Below the pieces are notes generated by a model. That model did no database searches, was not told the DNA's origin, and saw nothing but the letters and a program-made list of their open reading frames with translations. From positions 1 to 64,000 of the forward strand of contig JAHECO010000014.1 in NCBI GenBank assembly GCA_024641705.1: DNA of 64,000 nucleotides. The letters run 5' to 3'. Made by a program: the position numbers and the translations under genes. Each line of letters begins with the position of its first letter. Within the stretch, counting starts at the first letter, position 1. Below, in pieces: positions 44,273-52,851 of this stretch. The DNA is from Candidatus Kryptoniota bacterium. Its GTDB lineage: Bacteria; Bacteroidota; Ignavibacteria; Kryptoniales; JAKASW01.

Positions 44273-46938
44273 AGATTAGGCTGATAACTCTTCTCCCGGC
44301 AATTCTGCTCTTCGCCGCTTCTTACTCCACCTCGTATGCCGGCTCAAACGACGATTGTCTGGCCTGCCATTCCGATTCCACCCTGACGATGCAGAAGGGC
44401 GGGAAGACTGTCAGCCTGTACGTGAGCGGTCATGAATTTGACTCCTCCATCCACGGAGATGCCGGCGTGGGATGCACGGATTGTCACCAGGGATTCAGTG
44501 CGGATGACGTGCCTCATAAACAGACTGCGCCGAACGTCGACTGCAGCCAGTGCCACGATGTCCAGCTCAACGCGCCGCAGGGTGCAAAATATCATATGGC
44601 CCATTCGTCGGTGAAGTGCTGGGACTGTCACGGCACGCACAACATCCAGGCAGCTGCGAACATAGCGGTAGACGGGAAATGCATCTCGTGTCATTCGCGC
44701 GAGAAGTCGTTCCTCACTTCGGCCCACGCTAAGTCGAAGATAGACCACAAGGCATTCACATGTGAATCGTGCCATCAGAAGGCTCACACCGTAAGAAGTG
44801 TCGAGGCGATCAGAGGGACGCAAGTCGATTCGCTCTGCTCCCAGTGTCATCAGGGAGTTGAAGCGGACATAAACCACGGGATACACAAGAAGGCCTTTGC
44901 CGAAGGTGTGATCACTTGCGTGTCCTGTCACACAGCTCACGAGGCGCAGGTTTCCAAAGACGCGATTTCCCAGAACGCTTGTTTCAAATGTCACACGAAT
45001 CCGAAACTCTTTGACGGCGTGAAGTCGGACGGCGGCAAGGAACTGACTTTGCTCGTTCAATCGTACGAGCACAGCGTTCATGCCCGGTCTATAAAGAATA
45101 ACGGGCAAGGAGCCGCCTGCGTCGACTGCCACGGCTCGCACACCATCAAGCCGGCAAGTGATCCGACGTCGCCTGTCAACAGGGCCAACGTCGTGAAGAC
45201 GTGCGGTAAGTGTCATGCCGATGTCGAAAAGAGTTACATGAATTCCTCGCACGGGAAAGCGTTGGCGGCAGGGATCGGTGTTGCTCCGGTTTGCACCGAT
45301 TGCCACAAGGAGCATTCGATCGAATCGGTCGACAACCCCAACTCGCCCGTCAGCAGGGCAAGAGAGCCGGAGATATGTCTCAACTGCCACGTGAACAATA
45401 AAGAGGTGCTTAAGCTCACCGGTGTCTCAGCAGCATTTCTTCTGAGCATCAAGAGCAGCGTGCATATTCGCGCCCTGGAATCGGGGAACCTCAAGGCTGC
45501 GACGTGCAGTGACTGTCACGGTGCCCACGATATGCTTCCCGCCGGCGATCCTGCTTCCAAAGTTTTCAAGGACAACATCCCTTCCACTTGCGGCGCGTCG
45601 GGCTGTCACAAAGGAGTGGAAGACAAATACATGACGGGTATACACGGCAGCGCCCTCGCACAGGGCAACAAGAATGTGCCCGTGTGCACCGACTGTCACG
45701 GAGATCACCAGATCCTTGCTCCAAGCAACCCGAAATCAACGGTCTACGCAACAAATGTTGCACAGTCCTGCTCGAAATGTCACGCCTCTGTCCGACTGAC
45801 TGAGAGGTACGGGATGCCGCCTGATCGCGTCGTCAGCTACATGGATAGCTATCACGGACTCGCAGTAAGGGAGGGGTCTACGACCGCCGCCAACTGCGCG
45901 AGCTGCCACGGTGCCCACGACATACTTCCGTCATCCGATCCCCGTTCGTCGATAAACAAAGCCAATCTTGCAGCGACATGCGGGAAATGCCACAACGGTG
46001 CCGATGTCCGTTTCGCCTCGACCCCGGTGCACGTTCTTCCCGCGTCCGGACAGGAGCCTTTGCTCTACTGGTTGTCTCAAATATATGTAGTCCTGATAAT
46101 TCTCACCATCGGGCTGATGTTCCTTCACAACCTCATAGACTTTATCAGGAAGTCGAGAAGGAAGCTGCAGCTGAGAAGAACGGGAGAGCACAGCGTCCGC
46201 ACAAGCGGAAGACTCTATCTCCGGATGACGCGGAGCGAACGGCTCCAGCACCTGGTGATGCTGGCGAGCTTCCTGACGCTGGTGTTGACCGGTTTCATGC
46301 TGAAGTTTCCGGATTCGTGGTGGGTGAAAGCGATAAGAGAAATTGTCGGTAATGGATTCGCCGATATGCGCGGTGTGATACATAGAATCGCCGGCTCTGC
46401 AATGATAGCGGTGAGCATCTACCACGTGTTTTACCTGATCTTCACCGAGAGGGGCCGCAAATTCTTCAAGGACATGATGCCTAAGATCCAGGACGCGAGA
46501 GATCTGGTCCAGGGAGTGAAGTATAATCTAGGATTGAGCAAGGAGGGACCCAGGTTCGACCGGTTCAGCTACGCCGAGAAAGCTGAATACTTGGCATTGA
46601 TCTGGGGAGTGGTAGTGATGTCCGCAACGGGTCTGCTCCTCTGGTTTACAAACTTCTCCCTCGGTTTCGTGACGAAGCTGGGCCTGGATGCCGCGACTCT
46701 GATTCATTACTACGAGGCTATCCTCGCCAGTCTCGCGATACTCGTATGGCACTTCTATGCGGTGATCTTCAACCCCGACATTTATCCCCTCAATGTTGCC
46801 TGCATCAAGGGTACGTTGAGTGAGGAGGAAATGGAAGAGGAACATCCCCTGGAGCTGGAGAAATTGAAAGAGGCTGAGGAAACTGAAATAGTCGTAGAAA
46901 ATGGGACCGATGATCAGAAACCGAAACACGGAAGATGA
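44269..46938 (+). CDS. 19-haem c-type cytochrome fused to membrane cytochrome b
   Basis: 889 residues with a signal peptide ending near YSTSYAG. About residues 28-590 hold 18 CxxCH motifs plus one CGASGCH (Cx4CH), arranged with repeated SxHxxA...CxDCHGxH units (AANCASCHGAHDILPSSDPR). One helix at about 600-622 follows, then a cytochrome b module (about 655-850) of DUF4405/formate-dehydrogenase-gamma type with probable haem-ligand His in RLQHLVMLASF, VIHRIAGSAM, SIYHVFY and ILVWHFYAV. Its likely role is to oxidise or reduce quinone in the inner membrane and pass electrons directly to its own periplasmic haem wire. The fusion is unusual compared with the separate genes downstream. Confidence 0.88.
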   Translation: MKIRLITLLPAILLFAASYSTSYAGSNDDCLACHSDSTLTMQKGGKTVSLYVSGHEFDSSIHGDAGVGCTDCHQGFSADDVPHKQTAPNVDCSQCHDVQLNAPQGAKYHMAHSSVKCWDCHGTHNIQAAANIAVDGKCISCHSREKSFLTSAHAKSKIDHKAFTCESCHQKAHTVRSVEAIRGTQVDSLCSQCHQGVEADINHGIHKKAFAEGVITCVSCHTAHEAQVSKDAISQNACFKCHTNPKLFDGVKSDGGKELTLLVQSYEHSVHARSIKNNGQGAACVDCHGSHTIKPASDPTSPVNRANVVKTCGKCHADVEKSYMNSSHGKALAAGIGVAPVCTDCHKEHSIESVDNPNSPVSRAREPEICLNCHVNNKEVLKLTGVSAAFLLSIKSSVHIRALESGNLKAATCSDCHGAHDMLPAGDPASKVFKDNIPSTCGASGCHKGVEDKYMTGIHGSALAQGNKNVPVCTDCHGDHQILAPSNPKSTVYATNVAQSCSKCHASVRLTERYGMPPDRVVSYMDSYHGLAVREGSTTAANCASCHGAHDILPSSDPRSSINKANLAATCGKCHNGADVRFASTPVHVLPASGQEPLLYWLSQIYVVLIILTIGLMFLHNLIDFIRKSRRKLQLRRTGEHSVRTSGRLYLRMTRSERLQHLVMLASFLTLVLTGFMLKFPDSWWVKAIREIVGNGFADMRGVIHRIAGSAMIAVSIYHVFYLIFTERGRKFFKDMMPKIQDARDLVQGVKYNLGLSKEGPRFDRFSYAEKAEYLALIWGVVVMSATGLLLWFTNFSLGFVTKLGLDAATLIHYYEAILASLAILVWHFYAVIFNPDIYPLNVACIKGTLSEEEMEEEHPLELEKLKEAEETEIVVENGTDDQKPKHGR

Positions 46939-47029
46939 TCTTGTGCAGGCGTTGCGGCAAGTAGGGCTGCTGCTGCAGGACGGATCCTCACCGGTACCCG
47001 AAGTCCAGGCATGATTCGAAAGGGAAGTC

Positions 47030-47731
47030 ATGGACAATAAAATACCAAGGTTTTCGCGGAGCTGGCGCGTCCAGCACATGCTCCTCATGGTGAGCGTGCT
47101 TCTGCTGATGATCTCCGGATTTTCTCTGAAGTACTCGGAGACCTTCTGGGGGAAGGCGCTGATTTTTCTGGAGGGCGGGTTCCAGGCTAGAGGCTCATTG
47201 CACCGATTGTCCGCCGTCCTCCTTTTCATAACGGCCGTCTACCATTTGCTCTATATATCCCTGACAAAAGAAGGGAGGAGCGAGTTCAGGGGACTCCTGC
47301 CACGGAAAAGCGATTTCGTTGATTTGAAAAACGGCATCCTTTATGACCTGTTGCGGAAATCCGAGAAGCCGGCTTTCGGGCGATATTCCTACCGCGAAAA
47401 GATACAGTACTGGGCGTTCTTCATTTTCATCCTGTTGATGCTCTTGTCGGGTATCATATTGTGGTTTCATGATTACTTCTTCGCCTTCCTTCCGAAATGG
47501 GCGTTCGACGTCTCGTTCATGCTCCATGGCGGGACCGCCATTCTCGTGATCCTCTTTCTTCTTCTCTGGCATCTGTATATCGTTCACCTCTCGCCCGGGA
47601 ATTTTCCCGCGAACTCATCGTTCTGGCACGGCTATGTCTCTGAGAAGTGGCTGAAAGAAAACCATTTGCTCGAATATGAGGAGATGAAGAAGAAGGGAAT
47701 GACGACGACGAAGGACGAACGGGAGGCTTGA
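47030..47731 (+). CDS. Membrane cytochrome b subunit 1
   Basis: 233 residues with four membrane helices. It is homologous to the C-terminal module of the preceding protein: RVQHMLLMVSVLLLMISGF, LHRLSAVLLFITAVYHLLY, FGRYSYREKIQYWAFF and ILFLLLWHLYIVHLSPG. The His residues in the first, second and fourth helices probably bind two b haems. GGGAAG precedes ATG 47030, and the next cytochrome gene starts two bases after its stop. It is probably the quinone-reactive partner of the 9-haem protein. Confidence 0.85.
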   Translation: MDNKIPRFSRSWRVQHMLLMVSVLLLMISGFSLKYSETFWGKALIFLEGGFQARGSLHRLSAVLLFITAVYHLLYISLTKEGRSEFRGLLPRKSDFVDLKNGILYDLLRKSEKPAFGRYSYREKIQYWAFFIFILLMLLSGIILWFHDYFFAFLPKWAFDVSFMLHGGTAILVILFLLLWHLYIVHLSPGNFPANSSFWHGYVSEKWLKENHLLEYEEMKKKGMTTTKDEREA

Positions 47732-47732
47732 T

Positions 47733-48764
47733 ATGACGGCGCTCTTGACTATTCTACTTGCGTTCTTCCAATTGGCCCCATCGTCGCAGAATACACGATG
47801 TTTCCTTTGTCATGGGAAAGAGAGTTTTGGAGTAACGGAACAGGGACAATTCCGCTCTCTCTTTGTCTCTCCGAGGGAATTTGCGGCTTCAATTCACGGT
47901 AAGTTCACCTGCGTTCAGTGCCACGTCGACGTCAAGGTGATCCCGCATTTCATCAGGCCGCAGAAGATAAGTTGTCTCCAGTGTCACTTCGAAGGGAACA
48001 CGGCCGGCGCTCCGGTAAAATGGATGCCGGAGAGGTACAAGGAGAGCGTTCATGCCAAGGCCCTGGAGGCAGGAAACCCGAACGCCCCTGATTGTGAGAC
48101 TTGCCATACTACCCACTATGTGAAGAGCCCCACCGATTCTACGTCGACTACTTATAGGAAGAACGTTCCCGAGCTCTGTGGGAGATGCCACAAGAAGCAA
48201 TTTGAAGCCTACAGTAAATCTATACATTACAAAGCACTTGAAAGTGGAGTGCTCGGGGCGGCTGTTTGTACCGATTGCCATCATGAACATGATGTTTTGC
48301 CGCCGAGTGATCCCAGGTCGTCCCTCAGTCCTGAGGGAGTTGTTCGCACTTGCGCGAAATGTCATTCGGATACGCTGTTGATGGAGAAGTCCGACGTACC
48401 CGTCCAGCAGCCCCAGGCCTACAGTGAAAGCTTTCATGGCATAGCCCTGGAAAACGGGATGGTCAAGGCCGCGAACTGCACGTCGTGCCATGGTCACCAC
48501 GACATCTTGCCCGCCAGCAATCCGTCTTCTCCGATCAATCCGAAGAATCTTCCGAAGACATGCGGCAAGTGTCATCCGAACGCGGATCAGAACGTCGCCA
48601 AGGGGAAAGTCCATATCATTCCCGGTGAGAAAAGTGCCGGCGTCGTTTATTATGTGTACACTTTCTTCAAATGGTTTACGCTCATAGTCCTCGTTTTCCT
48701 GTTCGTGCATATAATTCTTGATATCTCGGGGTACGTAAGGCGGAAGTATGCGAGACACGAGTAG
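47733..48764 (+). CDS. 9-haem c-type cytochrome with C-terminal membrane anchor
   Basis: 343 residues: short N-terminal leader (MTALLTILLAFFQLAPSS), nine CxxCH motifs (CFLCH first, CGKCH last) and a membrane helix at about 305-325 (FFKWFTLIVLVFLFVHIILD). Its repeats (AANCTSCHGHHDILPASNPS) are clearly related to those of the 19-haem fusion. It overlaps the following cytochrome b gene by 17 bases. The pair thus reproduces, as two proteins, the domain order of the fused 889-residue protein. Confidence 0.9.
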   Translation: MTALLTILLAFFQLAPSSQNTRCFLCHGKESFGVTEQGQFRSLFVSPREFAASIHGKFTCVQCHVDVKVIPHFIRPQKISCLQCHFEGNTAGAPVKWMPERYKESVHAKALEAGNPNAPDCETCHTTHYVKSPTDSTSTTYRKNVPELCGRCHKKQFEAYSKSIHYKALESGVLGAAVCTDCHHEHDVLPPSDPRSSLSPEGVVRTCAKCHSDTLLMEKSDVPVQQPQAYSESFHGIALENGMVKAANCTSCHGHHDILPASNPSSPINPKNLPKTCGKCHPNADQNVAKGKVHIIPGEKSAGVVYYVYTFFKWFTLIVLVFLFVHIILDISGYVRRKYARHE

Positions 48765-49644
48765 AGACGACAAGAAGCTAGACGACCTGACCGAAGCCGT
48801 GATCCGTGAAGTCGAAGCGGACGAGAACGTCAAGCTTGACGAGGAGTTCAGGTCCGGCCTGAAAGAGGAGCTGGTCCAGAAAGTCAGGCAGCATCTCGAG
48901 GCGAAGCGCAAGCTTGAAGAGATAAGGAAAAATAAGGAAGCGAAAGCCAGGGAAGAGAATTTCCCGCGCTTTGGCCTGAATTTCAGGCTGCAACACCTGA
49001 CGCTGGCGATCGGGGTGATAATCCTGATTATCACGGGCCTGCCGATAAAATTCCACGATTCGGTCGTGTCGAAGTTGTTTTTCGAAATAACGGGCGGAAT
49101 TACGGTATCGAGAATTATCCACAGGATCGGAGCGACGCTTCTTATTATAGTTTCGATCTGGCATATACTTTACATAACCGCATCGAAGACCGGCAGGAAC
49201 GACTTCAAGCAACTCATCCCGACACCGAAGGATCTCAAAGATTTTCTGCAGAACATGAAGTATCTCCTCGGTTTGTCGAAAGAAAAACCGAGATACGGCA
49301 GATTCTCCTACATCGAAAAATTTGACTACTGGGCGGTCTACTGGGGAATGGTGATAATGATCCTATCGGGCCTTCTCCTATGGTTCAACAATTTCTTCCT
49401 CGGCCTTGTCCCGAAGTTTGTCCTCGATGTGGCAACGGAGGTGCACTCGGACGAGGCGATGCTTGCCACGCTTGCCATTGTGGTGTGGCACTGGTACAAC
49501 GTACACTTCAACCCGGAGGTGTTCCCCTTCAATGCGACTATTTTCACGGGCAAGATCTCCAAAGAGAAAATGATCAAGGATCATCCTTTGGAATATGAAC
49601 AGATGAAATCGAGATCCCGGGAGATGCATGCGGACGAGAAGTGA
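48748..49644 (+). CDS. Membrane cytochrome b subunit 2
   Basis: 298 residues. A charged cytoplasmic N-terminus of about 75 residues with coiled-coil character (LEAKRKLEEIRKNKEAKARE) precedes four helices homologous to the other two b modules: LQHLTLAIGVIILIITGLPI, IIHRIGATLLIIVSIWHILY, YGRFSYIEKFDYWAVYWGMV and ATLAIVVWHWYNVHFNPEVF. A start nearer the b domain is possible. It overlaps its neighbours on both sides (17 bases upstream, GTGA downstream), which indicates tight co-translation with the 9- and 18-haem cytochromes. Confidence 0.85.
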   Translation: MRDTSRDDKKLDDLTEAVIREVEADENVKLDEEFRSGLKEELVQKVRQHLEAKRKLEEIRKNKEAKAREENFPRFGLNFRLQHLTLAIGVIILIITGLPIKFHDSVVSKLFFEITGGITVSRIIHRIGATLLIIVSIWHILYITASKTGRNDFKQLIPTPKDLKDFLQNMKYLLGLSKEKPRYGRFSYIEKFDYWAVYWGMVIMILSGLLLWFNNFFLGLVPKFVLDVATEVHSDEAMLATLAIVVWHWYNVHFNPEVFPFNATIFTGKISKEKMIKDHPLEYEQMKSRSREMHADEK

Positions 49645-51590
49645 GAATGAAGAAATTTAGAAGAACGATTGCCATTGCGTTACCGGTATTCGCCATATAC
49701 GGCTTTTTTCTCTTTCTCAGGGCTTCGGATGATCCGAAGTTCTGCGCTTCCTGTCATTACATGGAGCAGTATTACAACAACTGGCTCAACTCATCGCACA
49801 ACCAGGTCTCGTGCGTGAAATGTCATTACGCGCCGGGTGCGGGAAACTACATAAAGGGAAAGATAAGGCTGGCGTCGGAAATCCTGCGCTACTATATAGG
49901 AGCGTACTCGGCCGAGGTCACCTCGAAAATCAATGACGGCGCTTGCCTGCAATGCCACAAGAAACAGGATTTCTTCTCGAAAGACATAACGTTCGACAAA
50001 GGCAAGATCACATTCAATCACGCGGATCATTTCAACAGCTCGAGGGTCAATTTTACATTCAAATGCCAGACATGTCATGCGGAGCTTGTCCAGGGACAGC
50101 ACGGCGGAGTCTCGACGCGGATATGTATCCTGTGCCATTTCGCAGGTTCGGATATGCGCGGTGGGCCGGTAGGCGGATGCGGCGTATGTCACGGTCCTCC
50201 GAAGAACGAGATCTACGTCTGGAACACACCGTTCAATCACTCGAAGTACCTGAAGAGCGGGGTCAACTGCCAGACTTGCCACCTGCACGTAACCGCCGGA
50301 ACGGGAAGCGTCACGAGGGACAAATGCCTGGAATGTCATGTCAGTGTTCCAGACACGTTTCCCGATATGAAGAGCATGCACGAGGAGCATGTGACGAAAG
50401 ACGATATCAAATGCTCCAAATGCCACGGGGTAATTACGCACGGGAAAATACAGATGTATGATGTATTCACTCCCGACTGCCAGCAATGCCACGGCAACCG
50501 GCACAGCATACAGGAACAGGTGTATTCCGGGTCGGGTGGAAAGAATATACCTGTGATTCCGGATCCGATGTTCCTGGCGGACGTAACGTGTGAAGGCTGC
50601 CATAGCTCGATGGGACCGGGAATTGCCGGAGTCGCCGCTACCGGTATGAGCGATGTTGCGATGACCGGACGGATGCCTGCAGCCTCGTTGTGCAGCACCT
50701 GCCACGGCGAAGCGTTCGACAAGCTCCTCGGTATGTGGCAGGGCAATGTGAAATCCAGGATGCAGGAGCTTGAAGCCGAGAAATGGAAAAACTTCCTCTT
50801 CAGCGGGAAGATGGATTCTGCCAACAGCGACATCGAGCTTGTGAAGAAAGATGGGAGTCTGGGTGCTCATAACAATAGGTACGTCAACCTTCTTCTCGAT
50901 GAGGCTGCAAAAGAGTTGAAAGTCGTGAGTAAGAAACCGGACGTCGAGACGCTCTATGAACGTAACTCGGCGTGCCTGAGCTGTCATTTCGGGATTGAGA
51001 ATGTGAAAGTTGAAGTGAAGGACCAGACCTTCCCGCACGGGCCGCATCTCTTCTCGCAGAGATGTGTGAATTGTCACGTAGACACTTCACCCTCATCTCC
51101 GGAGCACGGCAAACTGACGGCGAAAGGCGGTTCCTGCAGCGACTGCCATCATCAGGCCAAGAATCCGAAATGCGAAACCTGTCATCCGCAGCAGGCGGGT
51201 TTTTACGCGGGGACATTTCTCGCGGCTTCGCCCGATTCCATGTCGAGCTCGGGCATCGCGTGTTCGGATTGTCACCTCGCTGCCGGTAACTATCCGTCCA
51301 TTCCGACAGCCGATGTTTGCGCTAGTTGCCATGACGCGGGTACGATGAAGGCGCTTCAGGCGGAGCAGACGGAGGTAAAGACGGCTATTTCTGAGTGGGA
51401 TCGGATGTTTCCCAAAATGGTGGCGAGCTACGGGACGGATCTCAAAGGGGCCGGCGTGGATAGTCTCCGTGCCATTGAGCGCGACGTGGAGAACTTCAAA
51501 AAAGAGGGCTCGTATGGAGCCCACAATTCCCCTTATGCGAAGTTGCTCGTTCGAAGGATTGGTAATTTTCTCGGAAATTTTAAATATTAG
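49641..51590 (+). CDS. 18-haem NapC/NirT-like c-type cytochrome
   Basis: 649 residues from GTG 49641 (ATG 49647 is an alternative). The uncleaved N-terminal helix (TIAIALPVFAIYGFFLFL) and FCASCHYMEQYYNNWLNSSH plus CVKCHYAPG are typical of the NapC/NirT quinol-dehydrogenase start. Eighteen CxxCH motifs follow to residue about 590. Two related segments (KDGSLGAHNNRYVNLLL and KEGSYGAHNSPYAKLLV) each follow a haem-free helical stretch, as in decahaem or tetrahaem repeats where the region is duplicated. It is probably an inner-membrane-anchored periplasmic electron carrier working with the cytochrome b proteins. Confidence 0.88.
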   Translation: MRMKKFRRTIAIALPVFAIYGFFLFLRASDDPKFCASCHYMEQYYNNWLNSSHNQVSCVKCHYAPGAGNYIKGKIRLASEILRYYIGAYSAEVTSKINDGACLQCHKKQDFFSKDITFDKGKITFNHADHFNSSRVNFTFKCQTCHAELVQGQHGGVSTRICILCHFAGSDMRGGPVGGCGVCHGPPKNEIYVWNTPFNHSKYLKSGVNCQTCHLHVTAGTGSVTRDKCLECHVSVPDTFPDMKSMHEEHVTKDDIKCSKCHGVITHGKIQMYDVFTPDCQQCHGNRHSIQEQVYSGSGGKNIPVIPDPMFLADVTCEGCHSSMGPGIAGVAATGMSDVAMTGRMPAASLCSTCHGEAFDKLLGMWQGNVKSRMQELEAEKWKNFLFSGKMDSANSDIELVKKDGSLGAHNNRYVNLLLDEAAKELKVVSKKPDVETLYERNSACLSCHFGIENVKVEVKDQTFPHGPHLFSQRCVNCHVDTSPSSPEHGKLTAKGGSCSDCHHQAKNPKCETCHPQQAGFYAGTFLAASPDSMSSSGIACSDCHLAAGNYPSIPTADVCASCHDAGTMKALQAEQTEVKTAISEWDRMFPKMVASYGTDLKGAGVDSLRAIERDVENFKKEGSYGAHNSPYAKLLVRRIGNFLGNFKY

Positions 51591-51663
51591 TGTTGCAAGG
51601 GATGCGAAAACGTTTGAAGAGTCAGGAAAACGGGATAACGGTCAGCTATCCGAAGGGAATAAT

Positions 51664-52032
51664 ATGAGAACCAGGGATTCGATTGATGACAAGGCGAAAG
51701 CCCAGTTTGAATCGCGGTTGAGAAGAAGGATGGGTGTGCTGCTCCAGATGATGTACCAGCATCCACATGAGCTTGTCGATCTCGAAAGCGGCGAGAAATA
51801 CATCTGTACCGTTTGCGACATGGAGTTCAAGCGGTGTGAAGTCGAACCGGACTACAGGTGCGAGCCCGCGCGGAAAGAAGAGACTGAGCTGAAGGAAATT
51901 GAGCTCGCACTGCGGCGGCTGCGTAACGGGACTTTCGGCTATTGTATGAGCTGTTCCAGTTTCATCGGCATCAAAGCGCTCGAAGACTCGCCGACCCGCA
52001 CCTATTGCGATGGATGTGCGAAGAAAAATTGA
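51664..52032 (+). CDS. DksA/TraR-family zinc-finger protein 2
   Basis: 122 residues from ATG 51664 (GAAGGGAA upstream); a longer open frame reaching into the preceding gene is not credible. A CTVC segment (Cys about 49/52) precedes the family region KEIELALRRLRNGTFGYCMS with a C4 finger (CMSC ... CDGC). It is a second RNA-polymerase-binding-type protein in the cytochrome block, placed before the second half that holds the barrel protein. Whether it regulates these genes is not known. Confidence 0.75.
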   Translation: MRTRDSIDDKAKAQFESRLRRRMGVLLQMMYQHPHELVDLESGEKYICTVCDMEFKRCEVEPDYRCEPARKEETELKEIELALRRLRNGTFGYCMSCSSFIGIKALEDSPTRTYCDGCAKKN

Positions 52033-52089
52033 CCGGCATACTACTCTGTCGGACTATAGTTGCCAAATAAAAATGGAGGTATGTAGTAA

Positions 52090-52641
52090 ATGAAAACCCT
52101 AATGACAATAGCAATGGCGATCGCTCTGACGTCCGCCGTTTCGTTGGCGGCAGCGCCCACCCACGATTACGTCGGCGTCAGCGTCTGCAAGATGTGCCAT
52201 CAGACTGCAAAGAACGGCGAACAATTCCAGAAATGGCAGGCCAGCAAGCACGCTCAGGCATATAAAACCCTCCTGACACCCGAAGCCGCCAAGATAGCGG
52301 AGGCGAAGGGGATCAAGGGGAAACCGTCCGAAGCGAAGGAGTGCCTCGAGTGCCACGAGACCGGCTATGACGTCGCTGCCGCGAACCTCGGTCCCAAGTT
52401 CAATAAGGAAGACGGTGTCCAGTGCGAAACGTGCCACGGTGCAGGCAAGGACTACATGAAGATGAACATCATGAAAGACCAGAAACTGGCAGCTGCGAAC
52501 GGCTTGGTTCTTCTCTCCGTGAAGGACGGCAGCGCGCAGAAGTTCTGCGAAACCTGCCACAACAAGAAGAGCCCGACATTCAAAGGCTTCGACTTTGCCA
52601 AAATGTGGGCCCAGATCGCGCATCCGGTTCCTAGTAAGTAG
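52090..52641 (+). CDS. Periplasmic tetrahaem cytochrome (c554-like)
   Basis: 183 residues with a clean signal peptide (MKTLMTIAMAIALTSAVSLA, AA) and four CxxCH motifs (CKMCH, CLECH, two CETCH). KWQASKHAQAYKTLL and GVQCETCHGAGKDYMKM are typical of the cytochrome c554/multihaem family. TGGAGG lies just upstream of ATG 52090. As the only small soluble cytochrome of the cluster, it is a good candidate for the shuttle between inner-membrane cytochromes and the outer-membrane complex. Confidence 0.9.
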   Translation: MKTLMTIAMAIALTSAVSLAAAPTHDYVGVSVCKMCHQTAKNGEQFQKWQASKHAQAYKTLLTPEAAKIAEAKGIKGKPSEAKECLECHETGYDVAAANLGPKFNKEDGVQCETCHGAGKDYMKMNIMKDQKLAAANGLVLLSVKDGSAQKFCETCHNKKSPTFKGFDFAKMWAQIAHPVPSK

Positions 52642-52851
52642 GTCTGAATCGAACGACTGTCTGCAAAGGCAGCTTTCGGACATGTTTAATTTCATCTCCA
52701 TAAAGGAAGGTGGGTTGTGAAAGGTATCCCGGAAATGGCGTCAGAAAGCCGAACTGCAAGTCGGCGCCTTGAGCGCGGTGCCGACATATTCTATCACAAG
52801 AATGACACGGTGGCTTCGGCACCGCGGTCCTGTAGAGAAGACAGGAAGCAT

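Noticed and set aside
49791-51077. 428-codon minus-strand open frame in the 18-haem cytochrome gene
   Set aside because: The plus strand encodes 18 CxxCH motifs. The antisense frame is a shadow.
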